NCBI GenBank assembly: GCA_016719165.1
Contig: JADKAJ010000011.1
Coordinates: 62,001-126,000 of the forward strand
Reading direction: 5' to 3'
Source: Chitinophagaceae bacterium
Lineage (GTDB): Bacteria > Bacteroidota > Bacteroidia > Chitinophagales > Chitinophagaceae
Length of the DNA: 64,000 nucleotides
Part shown: piece after piece, positions 48,213 through 56,583 of the stretch
How the letters are laid out: every line of letters begins with the position of its first letter
How positions within the stretch are numbered: position 1 is the stretch's first letter
The notes under the pieces: generated by a model
Database searches by the model: none
The model's input: the letters and a program-made list of their open reading frames with translations, nothing else
What the model was told of the DNA's origin: nothing
Translations under genes and position numbers: made by a program

Positions 48213-49316
48213 TCAGGCTTCCTGCCCGGTCCATAATGCTCCCCCAATACTATCTCTTGCAGCACCTGTAACGGATGAAAGTACATTATACTCCTGCCTC
48301 CAGCGGAGCACTCCAATAAAGGCCATAATAAGGGCTTCTTTGTAATTGATAAGCCTTTCGTCAGGTACTGCCACTTCAATTTTCAGGTCTTTAAGATGGC
48401 TGTTGAGCCGTTCTATAAGAAATGTATTTAATGCTCCTCCACCAGTAGCCAGCAATAGTGACCCGGTTGGCACCCGGTCAGGCGTAAAAAGTTGTACGGA
48501 AGTAATGGCTCTTTTTATTTGTATAGCAATATGTTCGACAAAAGTTCTTAGCCCATCTACTATACTACATCCCGAATCCCGTATCATAGGGAATATCACA
48601 TCCGTTCCAAAATCATTAGCCAGTGATTTTGGATATGATTGGTTGTAATAAGCAAGATCATTCAGCTTTTCCAGTAATACAACGTTTACACTTCCGCTTG
48701 CAGCCATTTCACCACCGGCATCGTATACTTTACCAGCATTATTTGCCAGCATATTTAAAACACGGTTAGCCGGACAAACATCGAAAGCAACATAAGGATT
48801 GGCATTGACGGAGATATTGGCGATACCGCCAATATTCAGAAAATAAGCATATTCCGTCCATAACAGTTTCTCACCAATGGGCACAATCGGTGCCCCCTGC
48901 CCGCCAAATGCCACATCCAAAGCCCTGAGATCAGAAACAACAGGCAGTTGTGTTTCAGCTGCTATGGCAGCACCATCACCCAACTGGGCAGTCATTTTTT
49001 GTGCAGGGAGATGAAAAGTAGTATGCCCATGCGATGCAATGACGGCAACTTTATAATGCAATTGATATACATCTATAAACCGGTTCACCTGCTGACCAGT
49101 ATAGTGTCCATATTCTGTATGCAGTATTTGATACTCCCTTGCAGAAAGGTTTGTCGCATTTCTCAGGCGTTCCACCCATTCAGCAGAATAGGAATAACAG
49201 TCTGCCTGTATTATTTCGTAAGTCCACTTGCCACCCTGCTCCTGAAACTCAACAAATGCAATATCGAGTCCGTCAAGCGAACTGCCGCTCATTAATCCAA
49301 TAGCTCTGTAAACCAT
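48213..49316 (-). CDS. anmK: Anhydro-N-acetylmuramic acid kinase
   Basis: AnmK phosphorylates and opens 1,6-anhydro-MurNAc during peptidoglycan recycling. The 367-residue protein shows the family motifs AIGLMSGSSLDGLDIAF at the start, ASHGHTTFH, QLGDGAAIA, DVAFGGQGAPIVPIGE, FLNIGGIANIS, AFDVCPANR and LLATGGGALN. It is divergent from upp with overlapping promoter elements at 49333-49349. Confidence 0.95.
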   Translation of the reverse strand: MVYRAIGLMSGSSLDGLDIAFVEFQEQGGKWTYEIIQADCYSYSAEWVERLRNATNLSAREYQILHTEYGHYTGQQVNRFIDVYQLHYKVAVIASHGHTTFHLPAQKMTAQLGDGAAIAAETQLPVVSDLRALDVAFGGQGAPIVPIGEKLLWTEYAYFLNIGGIANISVNANPYVAFDVCPANRVLNMLANNAGKVYDAGGEMAASGSVNVVLLEKLNDLAYYNQSYPKSLANDFGTDVIFPMIRDSGCSIVDGLRTFVEHIAIQIKRAITSVQLFTPDRVPTGSLLLATGGGALNTFLIERLNSHLKDLKIEVAVPDERLINYKEALIMAFIGVLRWRQEYNVLSSVTGAARDSIGGALWTGQEA

Positions 49317-49332
49317 GAAACCATTTTTAGTT

Positions 49333-49349
49333 TAGATTTGCCAAAAGTA
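49333..49349. promoter_or_regulatory. Overlapping divergent -7 elements of upp and anmK
   Basis: On the plus strand TAGATTTG (49333-49340) fits upp, with a start near 49345. On the minus strand TACTTTTG (49349-49342) fits anmK, with a start near 49337. The predicted starts cross, so the two promoters cannot be occupied at the same time. Confidence 0.5.
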
Positions 49350-49359
49350 AATCTTCAAA

Positions 49360-50010
49360 ATGATAGTCAATCTCAGCCAGCAACATTCTTTGATCAGTAA
49401 TTGGGTAGGCGAACTCAGAGACGTTACTATTCAGAGCGACCGGATGCGTTTTCGCCGCAACCTGGAACGCATTGGGGAAGTTGCTGCCTACGAAATAAGT
49501 AAGGTATTGCCCTTTGAGGAAAAAGAAATTCAAACCCCCCTTGGCACAGCCGTACATAAAGTATTAAAAGAATATCCGGTACTGGCAACCATTCTCAGGG
49601 CCGGGCTTCCATTGCACCAGGGATTATTAAATTACTTTGATCAATCAGATAATGCATTTATCTCTGCATATCGCAAACATCATAAGGATGGCAGTTTTGA
49701 TATAAGCCTCGATTATGTTTCCTGCCCTGAATTGGAGAACAGGATTGTTATTATCTCTGATCCGATGCTGGCCACGGGTTCTTCCCTCGTAAAAACCATT
49801 CACTTTTTAAAAGACGAAGGACAACCCCGTGAAATTCATATCGTGGCAGCTATAGCCTGCACAGTTGGCATAGAATATGTAAAAAGAGAGGAGCCTTCTG
49901 TTACAATCTGGTGTGGTGATATAGATGATGAACTTACCGCCAAGGGCTATATTGTTCCGGGGCTTGGTGATGCGGGCGACCTGGCTTATGGACCGAAAAT
50001 GCAAATGTGA
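49360..50010 (+). CDS. upp: Uracil phosphoribosyltransferase
   Basis: Upp converts uracil and PRPP to UMP. The 216-residue type I phosphoribosyltransferase shows RMRFRRNLERIGEV, LRAGLPLHQGLL (uracil-site region), the PRPP motif IVIISDPMLATGSSLVK and the C-terminal PGLGDAGDLAYG. It is a single-gene unit with a promoter overlapping that of anmK. Confidence 0.96.
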   Translation: MIVNLSQQHSLISNWVGELRDVTIQSDRMRFRRNLERIGEVAAYEISKVLPFEEKEIQTPLGTAVHKVLKEYPVLATILRAGLPLHQGLLNYFDQSDNAFISAYRKHHKDGSFDISLDYVSCPELENRIVIISDPMLATGSSLVKTIHFLKDEGQPREIHIVAAIACTVGIEYVKREEPSVTIWCGDIDDELTAKGYIVPGLGDAGDLAYGPKMQM

Positions 50011-50287
50011 AGGAGCAATTCCAGCTTTTAAATCTAGAGTTACTGGTTTTATTTTCAATACTTTAAGATTCAATTTCGCTTCTTTAATTTTTTTTTGAAA
50101 AACACACCGGAAGCAGCATTAATTCTATTCCTCAGGTCTTCAAAATGTTGTATTTTTCCGCTTCGACCGGGTAGAATTAAAGACTAGTTAGGGCAATCAA
50201 ACTGAATACTAAAACGTTTTCAATTTCTTATACTCTGATTTTTGTTAATCACCGGCCTTACAACTGAAAAAAAATTTATTTGTTGAG

Positions 50288-51301
50288 ATGAAAAAAAATC
50301 TTCTTACCCTGTTGGTTTGTGTGGCTATGGCAAGTGCTTCTAGAGCCCAGGACCCCAATTTTTCCCAATTTTTTGCCTCGCCACTTACGCTTAATCCTGC
50401 ATTGACAGGGAAGTTCGATGGATCTTTCAGGGTGGCTGGAAACTACCGTAATCAATGGCCTACGATTAATAACGCCTTTGTAACGAAGACTGTATCTGTT
50501 GATTTTGGTATCATGAAAAACCGGCTTGCTGACATTGACCAGCTAGGTGTTGGAATTCTTGGCGTAACAGACAGAGCCGGTGATGGTGTGCTGGTTACCA
50601 ATTATGCAGGAGGGTCTGTTGCTTTTCATAAAGGACTGGATGAAGATGGTTTTCACCAGATCGGTGCAGGTTTCCAGGGAACCTATGTTAATAAGCGGTT
50701 GGATGTAACCAAGATTGATTTTCAAGATGAATTGACCCCGTTGGGTTTTACAGGTGTAACCAGCGAGATTTTTTTAAACAATCAACTTAACATCAGTTAT
50801 TTTGATTTGAATGCAGGTGTACTTTACAACGGCAGTACTAATGGATATAACAATTTCTATATCGGAGCTTCTATGTATCATATCAACCGCCCGAAAGAAA
50901 GCTTCCAGGGTGGTGAGTATCTGTTAAATACCAGAACAACTATACAGGCCGGAGGAAAAATACCGGTTGGCTCATATAATTATCTTCATATTGCAGCTAA
51001 TCACAGTATGCAGGCTAAAGCAAATAATACCGTTGTTGGAGGAGCCTTTTCTTACAATGTAAATAACAATGAAGATGACCCGGTAAATGTGTACCTGGGT
51101 GCATGGTACCGTTTCAATGATGCAGCTATCCCCTATATAGGTCTTGAGTTTAAAGGAATACAGATAGGTGCTTCTTATGATGCCAATACTTCCAGTCTTA
51201 AACCAGCTTCAAATACAAGGGGCGGAATGGAATTATCCCTTATTTACATTAAAAAGCCTACAGACCCCAATGCTAAAAAATTGAATTGCCCGAGATTTTA
51301 A
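50288..51301 (+). CDS. PorP/SprF-family type IX secretion outer-membrane protein
   Basis: The 337-residue protein has a signal peptide (LLTLLVCVAMASASRAQ), then the family opening DPNFSQFFASPLTLNPALTGKFDG and beta-barrel repeats through YLGAWYRFNDAAIPYIGLE. It contains no PKD or OmpA domain. PorP/SprF proteins anchor T9SS components or cell-surface proteins. It stands alone and is closed by a strong terminator. The 277-bp AT-rich gap upstream shows no clear -7 element. Confidence 0.9.
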   Translation: MKKNLLTLLVCVAMASASRAQDPNFSQFFASPLTLNPALTGKFDGSFRVAGNYRNQWPTINNAFVTKTVSVDFGIMKNRLADIDQLGVGILGVTDRAGDGVLVTNYAGGSVAFHKGLDEDGFHQIGAGFQGTYVNKRLDVTKIDFQDELTPLGFTGVTSEIFLNNQLNISYFDLNAGVLYNGSTNGYNNFYIGASMYHINRPKESFQGGEYLLNTRTTIQAGGKIPVGSYNYLHIAANHSMQAKANNTVVGGAFSYNVNNNEDDPVNVYLGAWYRFNDAAIPYIGLEFKGIQIGASYDANTSSLKPASNTRGGMELSLIYIKKPTDPNAKKLNCPRF

Positions 51302-51312
51302 TTGAACTTATA

Positions 51313-51356
51313 GGCAAAAGAAAAGCGAAACATTTAAGTTTCGCTTTTCTTTTGCC
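51313..51356. terminator. Bidirectional terminator between porP-like and DASS genes
   Basis: A 19-bp perfect stem (51313-51331 with 51338-51356) with a 6-nt loop has A-rich and T-rich arms that can terminate in both directions. It separates two converging genes. Confidence 0.9.
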
Positions 51357-51364
51357 CATTCAAA

Positions 51365-52834
51365 TCAAATCTTCATTAATAATGGTAATAAAAACCAGGA
51401 GAATAATGTAATTAAGATGATAGAGACAATATTCATAATAAACCCGGCTTTTGTCATTTGCCTGAGTTTTATATAGCCGCTGGCAAACACAATCGCATTG
51501 GGAGGTGTGCCCATCGGCAACATACTGGCACAGCTTGCCGCCAATGTCATTGGGATTCCCAGTAACAATGGATCTAATTTGAGTGCAATGGCCAATGAAG
51601 TAACTACCGGGGCAAAAACAATTACCTGTGCCACATTACTCATTACCTCACTAAGGAAAATGGTGATTACAGTTATCGTAAAAACCAATATAAAACCATT
51701 ACCGGAAAATTGAGCCAGCCATCCACCCAGCTGTTCTATTAATCCAGCATTTTCCAAAGCTGTAGCAAGGGAAATTCCGCCTCCGAAAAGCAATAAAATA
51801 CCCCAGGCCATTTTAGCTGTATCGTTCCATTCAAGCAAGGAGCCTGTTCCTTCCTCATCTTTACTCTCTCTCTTTCCCGAGGGACAAATAAATAACGCCA
51901 GTGCACAAAGCATGGCAATAATCGTATCATCCAGCTTTATAAATGATTGCGCATTATTGATAATGCTTCTTGTTATCCATAATAATGCAGTTGAAATAAA
52001 AATAATAAGAACCCTTTTTTCCGCAACCGACAATGGGCCCAACAATAGTATTTCATTTCTTATTAATCCCTTTGTGGCTGTATCAGATTTAATTCGACTG
52101 GGGAAAAGCCATTTTACCATCACCCAATAAAGGCAAATAAGTAATAAAATAGCCATTGGCATACATAGCAGCATCCAGCTTACAAAATCAACGGAAGAGT
52201 CGGGAAATTTTTTCTCTATATAGCCGATATATGCCACATTCGGCGGCGTACCAATAATGGTAGCAATACCCCCGATATTCGAAGCATAAGCAATAGCCAG
52301 CATAATGGTAAGAGAAAAATTAGCAATATTTCCGTTGCCTGTATTATTCTCTTTCATTACATGAATGACAGACAGTGCAATTGGAAACATCATCATTGTT
52401 GTGGCAGTATTACTCAGCCACATACTTAATAAACCGGTTGCAAGAATGAAACCCAATATAATTCTGTCACCACTGGTGCCCGTCAGCCTTACAATATTCA
52501 GTGCAATACGACGATGCAAATTCCATTTTTCAATGGCAAGACCCAGCATAAAGCCACCCATAAATAAAAAGATAACAGGATTAGCATACCCTGAGGCAGC
52601 CGCTTCTAATTTACTGATCTTTAAAAGTGGGAAAAGAACCAATGGCAATAAAGCAACTACAGGCATCGGTAAAGCCTCTGTTACCCACCAGGTGATCATG
52701 AGTGCTGCAACTGCCAGTACTTTGCTGGCAGTATGCTCCACGCCAAAAGGGTTACTAAAATAAAGGAATAAAGCAATAACGATCCCTCCCAGCAGAGAAA
52801 TAGTTTGAACCTGATATTTCTTAACTTTTATCAA
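51365..52834 (-). CDS. DASS (SLC13) family sodium/dicarboxylate-sulfate symporter
   Basis: The 489-residue membrane protein has about 11-12 helices. Family motifs include WWVTEALPMPVVALLPLVLFP, the SNT region MWLSNTATTMMMFP, IGGIATIIGTPPNVAYIG and the second repeat MSNVAQVIVFAP with LPMGTPPNAIVFASGYI. These match the DASS substrate/Na+ sites (SNT motifs; here SNV in the second). The substrate is likely a C4-dicarboxylate or sulfate. Confidence 0.93.
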   Translation of the reverse strand: MIKVKKYQVQTISLLGGIVIALFLYFSNPFGVEHTASKVLAVAALMITWWVTEALPMPVVALLPLVLFPLLKISKLEAAASGYANPVIFLFMGGFMLGLAIEKWNLHRRIALNIVRLTGTSGDRIILGFILATGLLSMWLSNTATTMMMFPIALSVIHVMKENNTGNGNIANFSLTIMLAIAYASNIGGIATIIGTPPNVAYIGYIEKKFPDSSVDFVSWMLLCMPMAILLLICLYWVMVKWLFPSRIKSDTATKGLIRNEILLLGPLSVAEKRVLIIFISTALLWITRSIINNAQSFIKLDDTIIAMLCALALFICPSGKRESKDEEGTGSLLEWNDTAKMAWGILLLFGGGISLATALENAGLIEQLGGWLAQFSGNGFILVFTITVITIFLSEVMSNVAQVIVFAPVVTSLAIALKLDPLLLGIPMTLAASCASMLPMGTPPNAIVFASGYIKLRQMTKAGFIMNIVSIILITLFSWFLLPLLMKI

Positions 52835-52914
52835 GATTAGCGTTTTGGATTTTCAAGATACAATCTTGTCTTGAATCAGGAACATGTATATCATCCTTTC
52901 CGCAAAAAAATTGC

Positions 52915-53520
52915 TTATTTCAATTTCCCGCTAACATATAAATTATCCTTCAGGTAAAATCGATAGGGTAATAAAGCATCATCTCCGGCATAATCAACAC
53001 CAATACGGGCAGTAGACATCAACTGCTTTGCAGAAACAACAAATCCATCGTCAGCAATGAATAATTCTTTACTTCGTAATGAATACCCGCTATGTGCAGT
53101 AACAATTCCCAAAGCCTTTGCTACGTTTCCGGGTCCTTTAGTAAGCGTATAGTCGGCTTTTTTCTTGCGAGTCCTTACCAGCATTTCCGCAATACCTTCT
53201 ATTGGCTCTATTGCCCTGATGAGAATAGCATGCGGCACATCTTTACTGTGCGTTACCACATTAAAAAGATGATGAATTCCATAACAAAGATAAACATAGG
53301 CCACCCCGCCATGTGCATACATTATCTCAGTCCGGTTTGTTCTTCTCCCACCAAATGCATGAGAAGCTCTGTCTATTATTCCATTATATGCCTCCAGTTC
53401 TACAATCCGCCCGGAAGTAACTTTACCATTCCAGTTTGTGACAAGTACTTTTCCAAGAAGCTCCTTTGCAATTTGTAAAATATTTTCCCTTTGGTAAAAG
53501 GATGCCGGTAATTTTTTCAT
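52915..53520 (-). CDS. 3-methyladenine DNA glycosylase (AAG/MPG family)
   Basis: The enzyme excises alkylated and deaminated purines. The 201-residue protein carries AKELLGKVLV, IVELEAYNGIIDRASHA (with the catalytic Glu), RTEIMYAHGGVAYVYLCYG, HAILIRAIEPIEG and the LTKGPGNVAKALGI motif. The ATG at 53520 is preferred: the 21 residues from the earlier start do not match the family. It is divergent from the EI24 gene. Confidence 0.92.
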   Translation of the reverse strand: MKKLPASFYQRENILQIAKELLGKVLVTNWNGKVTSGRIVELEAYNGIIDRASHAFGGRRTNRTEIMYAHGGVAYVYLCYGIHHLFNVVTHSKDVPHAILIRAIEPIEGIAEMLVRTRKKKADYTLTKGPGNVAKALGIVTAHSGYSLRSKELFIADDGFVVSAKQLMSTARIGVDYAGDDALLPYRFYLKDNLYVSGKLK

Positions 53521-53626
53521 ATTGCCTGGTACAATTATTACAGATTCAATCTGCAGAAATTTACTTTCACTTTCTATTCGCAACTTACCATTCCCTTTGT
53601 TTATATTTACTTCTCAAATTAAGGCT

Positions 53627-54373
53627 TTGCTGAAAGAAATCGTCATAGCTTTTCAATCCTGGGAAGAAGCCCGTCGTTTTATTCAAAGGAACCGGCTTTT
53701 TAAATGGATCATTATTCCCGGTATTATTTATACCATTCTGTTCATCGCAGGAATGTTTTTTTTCTGGCAATCATCTGACAATGTTGTTTCATGGATAAGT
53801 AACCAGCTGGGAATAGAGAACTGGCTGCAAAAAGAAAGGAGTGAATGGCTGAGCTTTCTTTTTGTAATGACAGGCATGATGCTCCGTCTTGTACTGGTAT
53901 TGTTTTATTTCTCCCTGTTCAAATATTTAATACTAATAATCGGTTCCCCTGTTTTCACTTACCTCAGCGAAAAAACGGAAGCAATCATTGATGAGAAAGA
54001 ACATAGTTTCAACTGGCCAGAAGTTAAAAAAGATGCGATCCGGGGTGTTAAACTGGCCCTGCGAAATGCAGGCTGGCAATCTGTCTATCTTATTGCGCTG
54101 ATCTTTTTGTCCCTGGTTCCCGTTATTGGCTGGATTACTCCTGTCATTGCACTGCTTATTGAATGCTACTATTTTGGTATATCTATGCTTGACTATAGTT
54201 TTGCGAGAAACAATTTTAGCCTGTCGCAAAGTACTGCATTTACAGGTCGTCACAAAGGTCTAGCAATCGGCAACGGCCTTCTTTTCTATGCCATGCATAT
54301 CCTTATTCTCCTGGCACCTGCTTATGCTATTATTGCTGCAACATTGAGTGTGCATAAAGTTAAAAACAGCTGA
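53627..54373 (+). CDS. EI24-domain (CysZ-like) membrane protein
   Basis: A membrane protein with at least four hydrophobic segments (WIIIPGIIYTILFIAGMFFFW, LVLVLFYFSLFKYLILIIG, SVYLIALIFLSLVPVIGWITPVIALLIE, GNGLLFYAMHILILLAPAYAIIAA) and the EI24 motifs SPVFTYLSEKTEAI and FGISMLDYSFARNNF. No ATG is available in frame; I use the TTG at 53627 (248 residues), since family members begin near KEIVIAFQSW. The frame also stays open to 53522. Its function in this phylum is unknown. Confidence 0.8.
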   Translation: MLKEIVIAFQSWEEARRFIQRNRLFKWIIIPGIIYTILFIAGMFFFWQSSDNVVSWISNQLGIENWLQKERSEWLSFLFVMTGMMLRLVLVLFYFSLFKYLILIIGSPVFTYLSEKTEAIIDEKEHSFNWPEVKKDAIRGVKLALRNAGWQSVYLIALIFLSLVPVIGWITPVIALLIECYYFGISMLDYSFARNNFSLSQSTAFTGRHKGLAIGNGLLFYAMHILILLAPAYAIIAATLSVHKVKNS

Positions 54374-54383
54374 TACTTCTGAA

Positions 54384-55079
54384 ATGACCACCGTTTACCT
54401 GATACCGGCAATACTGCAAGATGAAGGCTTTGATGCAATTCCACCCTATATAAGAGATGCAATAAAAATTTGCCAGGTATTTTTTGTTGAAAATGAAAGG
54501 ACAACAAGACGTTACTTCAAACAGCTCTGGAAAGAAATGATCATTGATGACTACGAATGGGTGAATATGACAGAAAGTGTTATTGCAGCCGATACATTTA
54601 GAAAAAAAATAAAAGAAGGAAAAAACATAGGTATCGTCAGTGAGGCGGGCTGTCCCGGAGTTGCGGATCCCGGCCAGGCTTTGGTAGCAATCGCACAGGA
54701 AATGAATGTTACCGTTAAACCACTTGTTGGACCCAGTTCCATCTTACTTGCCCTGATGGCAAGTGGAATGAATGGACAGCAATTTAAATTCTGCGGCTAT
54801 TTACCGATAGATAACCTCCTACGAATAAAAGCGATAAAAGAACTGGAAGCTGAATCAGCCAGGAAAAACTGCACCCAGATCTTTATTGAAACCCCTTACC
54901 GCAATAACCAATTAGCAGATGCCATCATAAAAAATTGCAATCCTTCTACCAAATTATGCATTGCAGTTGATCTTACAGGAAAAAATGAATGGATAAAAAC
55001 TCAATTGATCAGTGACTGGGAGAAAAAAAAACCGGACATTCATAAACGTCCGGCGATTTTTTTACTACATGCAAAATGA
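54384..55079 (+). CDS. RsmI-like tetrapyrrole methylase family SAM-dependent methyltransferase
   Basis: The 231-residue protein shows the family motifs VYLIPAILQ, CQVFFVENERTTRRYFK, IVSEAGCPGVADPG (SAM site), VKPLVGPSSILLALMASGMNGQQFKFCGYLP and QIFIETPYRNNQ. These match the RsmI branch, which 2'-O-methylates C1402 of 16S rRNA, but the protein is shorter than classical RsmI, as in many Bacteroidota. The ATG at 54384 starts the core; the longer frame overlaps the EI24 gene. Confidence 0.87.
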   Translation: MTTVYLIPAILQDEGFDAIPPYIRDAIKICQVFFVENERTTRRYFKQLWKEMIIDDYEWVNMTESVIAADTFRKKIKEGKNIGIVSEAGCPGVADPGQALVAIAQEMNVTVKPLVGPSSILLALMASGMNGQQFKFCGYLPIDNLLRIKAIKELEAESARKNCTQIFIETPYRNNQLADAIIKNCNPSTKLCIAVDLTGKNEWIKTQLISDWEKKKPDIHKRPAIFLLHAK

Positions 55080-55081
55080 TA

Positions 55082-55546
55082 TTATTCAAAAGGTGTTGGC
55101 GTATTTGAAGGTCGCTGAATTGAAATAATACTGTCCACCACATATTTACTCATTCCCCGCCATGGTAATGCCCCTAAATACTCTTTATAGTGCAGCTCCA
55201 TGAATGCCCCACTGTTTGACATTAACTGCAATGCAACTTTTTCATCAACTACTGAAAATTCAAACTCGTTAGACTGTATACTACCCGGGACCTTGGATTT
55301 ATATCCGGTTTGTATCACCCTACCCTCATAGGTTTTAAATATATACCCCTTTTTAACAAAGAAGTTCAGTTCACCAGCTTTACTGCCTACACCAAATACA
55401 AAGAAGAATTTGAAATAGGTTAATACAGCTACAGCTATAAATAACAAGATGAGAATTGTCCGGGCAAATTTCCTGAACCACGATTTTTTCTTTCCAGGTT
55501 CCCGGGCTAACAGTTGTTCTTGCTGAGTGAGTTGTTGTTCGTCCAT
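55082..55546 (-). CDS. Single-span membrane protein, unknown function
   Basis: The 154-residue protein has a charged N-terminus, one membrane helix (TILILLFIAVAVLTYFKFFFVF) and an exposed C-terminal domain (KAGELNFFVKKGYIFKTYEGRVIQTG, then YVVDSIISI). The pattern resembles conserved hypothetical proteins of Bacteroidota; I do not know a function. It converges on the RsmI-like gene with 2 bases between stops. Confidence 0.75.
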   Translation of the reverse strand: MDEQQLTQQEQLLAREPGKKKSWFRKFARTILILLFIAVAVLTYFKFFFVFGVGSKAGELNFFVKKGYIFKTYEGRVIQTGYKSKVPGSIQSNEFEFSVVDEKVALQLMSNSGAFMELHYKEYLGALPWRGMSKYVVDSIISIQRPSNTPTPFE

Positions 55547-55596
55547 AAAAAAGGATTTATAACAAAAAATTTATGAGTCTAAACCAATTATTATTA

Positions 55597-55604
55597 TAAA
55601 TTTG
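55597..55604 (+). promoter_or_regulatory. -7 element TAAATTTG of the arginine operon leader
   Basis: A perfect TAnnTTTG match. The predicted start near 55609 gives an untranslated leader of about 242 nt before the first operon gene, enough to hold the leader ORF and hairpins. The 304-bp gap 55547-55850 is otherwise filled by that leader. Confidence 0.5.
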
Positions 55605-55631
55605 CATCCAAGTTACAACTTGTTTGTCTTT

Positions 55632-55754
55632 ATGGCTAACATTCTGACACATACAAAGCAGTTTGCGTTTCATGCGCCTATAACCAGCGGAGTTTATTCT
55701 GTTGGCTTTGATGTGTTTACCTTTTCCCGCCCCCGACGTCGCCCTGTATTCTGA
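55632..55754 (+). CDS. Candidate arginine-operon leader peptide (40 codons)
   Basis: An ATG frame of 40 codons lies between the predicted transcript start and the arginine operon. It ends with S-R-P-R-R-R-P-V-F and a TGA; four of the last eight residues are Arg, three of them consecutive (cga cgt cgc). This is the expected layout of an amino-acid attenuation leader, where ribosome stalling at Arg codons reports arginyl-tRNA supply. The frame is too short for standard gene callers. The rest of the peptide is unremarkable. The call is an inference from composition and position. Confidence 0.5.
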   Translation: MANILTHTKQFAFHAPITSGVYSVGFDVFTFSRPRRRPVF

Positions 55755-55787
55755 CAGGACGAACCCCCTCACCATGGTCCCTGTCAG
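55743..55787 (+). promoter_or_regulatory. Two mutually exclusive hairpins after the Arg codons (attenuator-like)
   Basis: Hairpin 1 pairs CCTGT (55743-55747) with ACAGG (55754-55758). Hairpin 2 pairs CTGACAGG (55751-55758) with CCTGTCAG (55780-55787), 8 bp, with an AC/GT extension past one bulge. Both use the segment ACAGG, so only one can form. A ribosome paused on the Arg codons would cover the left arm of hairpin 1 and favour hairpin 2. No U-tract follows, so a simple intrinsic terminator is not present. Confidence 0.45.
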
Positions 55788-55850
55788 TGAAAGACTCCCC
55801 GAAAAAAAATTAGGATTGGTGGCCCGTTTTATATCAATGCAGTATTAAAA

Positions 55851-56564
55851 GTGGACAATCAAAATATTATTATCAGAGTAGCAACTGTTTCCGACAAAGT
55901 CTATTCCAAAACTATAACAGATGAAATGGCAGCTTCAGCCGCAGCCAGGGGCACGGGTATTGCAAAACGTTCTCCAGAATACATTGAGCAAAAGATTGAT
56001 GAAGGAAAAGCCGTTATTGCTATTACCGGACAGAATGAATGGGTTGGCTTCTGTTACATCGAAACATGGAGCCATGGTGAGTATGTAGCCAATAGCGGTT
56101 TGATAGTAGCTCCTGCATTCAGAAAAAGTGGTGTAGCCAAATCAATTAAAAAAAGAATCTTCGACCTCTCGAGGGAAAAATATCCAGAGGCAAAGCTTTT
56201 TGGATTAACTACAGGCTTAGCGGTAATGAAAATTAACAGTGACCTCGGCTATGAACCTGTAACCTATTCCGAACTTACGCAGGATGAAGCATTCTGGGCA
56301 GGCTGTAAAAGTTGTGTAAATTATGAGATACTGATGAGTAAGGATAGAAAAAACTGTATGTGTACAGCCATGTTGTATGACCCAAAAGACCATTACGAGC
56401 CTGAAGAAACAAAACAATTCTTTGAGGAAAATAAGAAAGGATTTGAAAGACTGTTGAAATTTAAGCAATGGAAACTACTTAAACCGTTTATGAAAAAAGA
56501 TAAAGACGGAAACGGTGGTGCCAGCAGGCCCAAATCTTTATTACATCATTTATTTCATTTATAA
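55851..56564 (+). CDS. GNAT-family acyltransferase, candidate first enzyme of arginine synthesis
   Basis: The 237-residue GNAT protein begins the arginine operon. It shows IAITGQNEWVGFCYIETW, the acyl-CoA motif VAPAFRKSGVAKSIKKRIF and NSDLGYEPVTYSELTQDEAFW. A C-terminal Cys-rich piece (GCKSCVNYE, KNCMCTAML) and a basic tail follow. No classical argA or argJ is present in the operon, so this probably acylates glutamate (acetyl or succinyl). The start is GTG at 55851. The exact acyl donor is not known. Confidence 0.85.
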   Translation: MDNQNIIIRVATVSDKVYSKTITDEMAASAAARGTGIAKRSPEYIEQKIDEGKAVIAITGQNEWVGFCYIETWSHGEYVANSGLIVAPAFRKSGVAKSIKKRIFDLSREKYPEAKLFGLTTGLAVMKINSDLGYEPVTYSELTQDEAFWAGCKSCVNYEILMSKDRKNCMCTAMLYDPKDHYEPEETKQFFEENKKGFERLLKFKQWKLLKPFMKKDKDGNGGASRPKSLLHHLFHL

Positions 56565-56583
56565 CAAGCACTAAAGAATCACC

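Noticed and set aside
55031..55062. Hairpin with T run at the end of the RsmI-like gene as a terminator
   Set aside because: The stem (CCGGAC/GTCCGG) is only 6 bp with a 10-nt loop and lies in coding sequence before the stop; possible but not strong.
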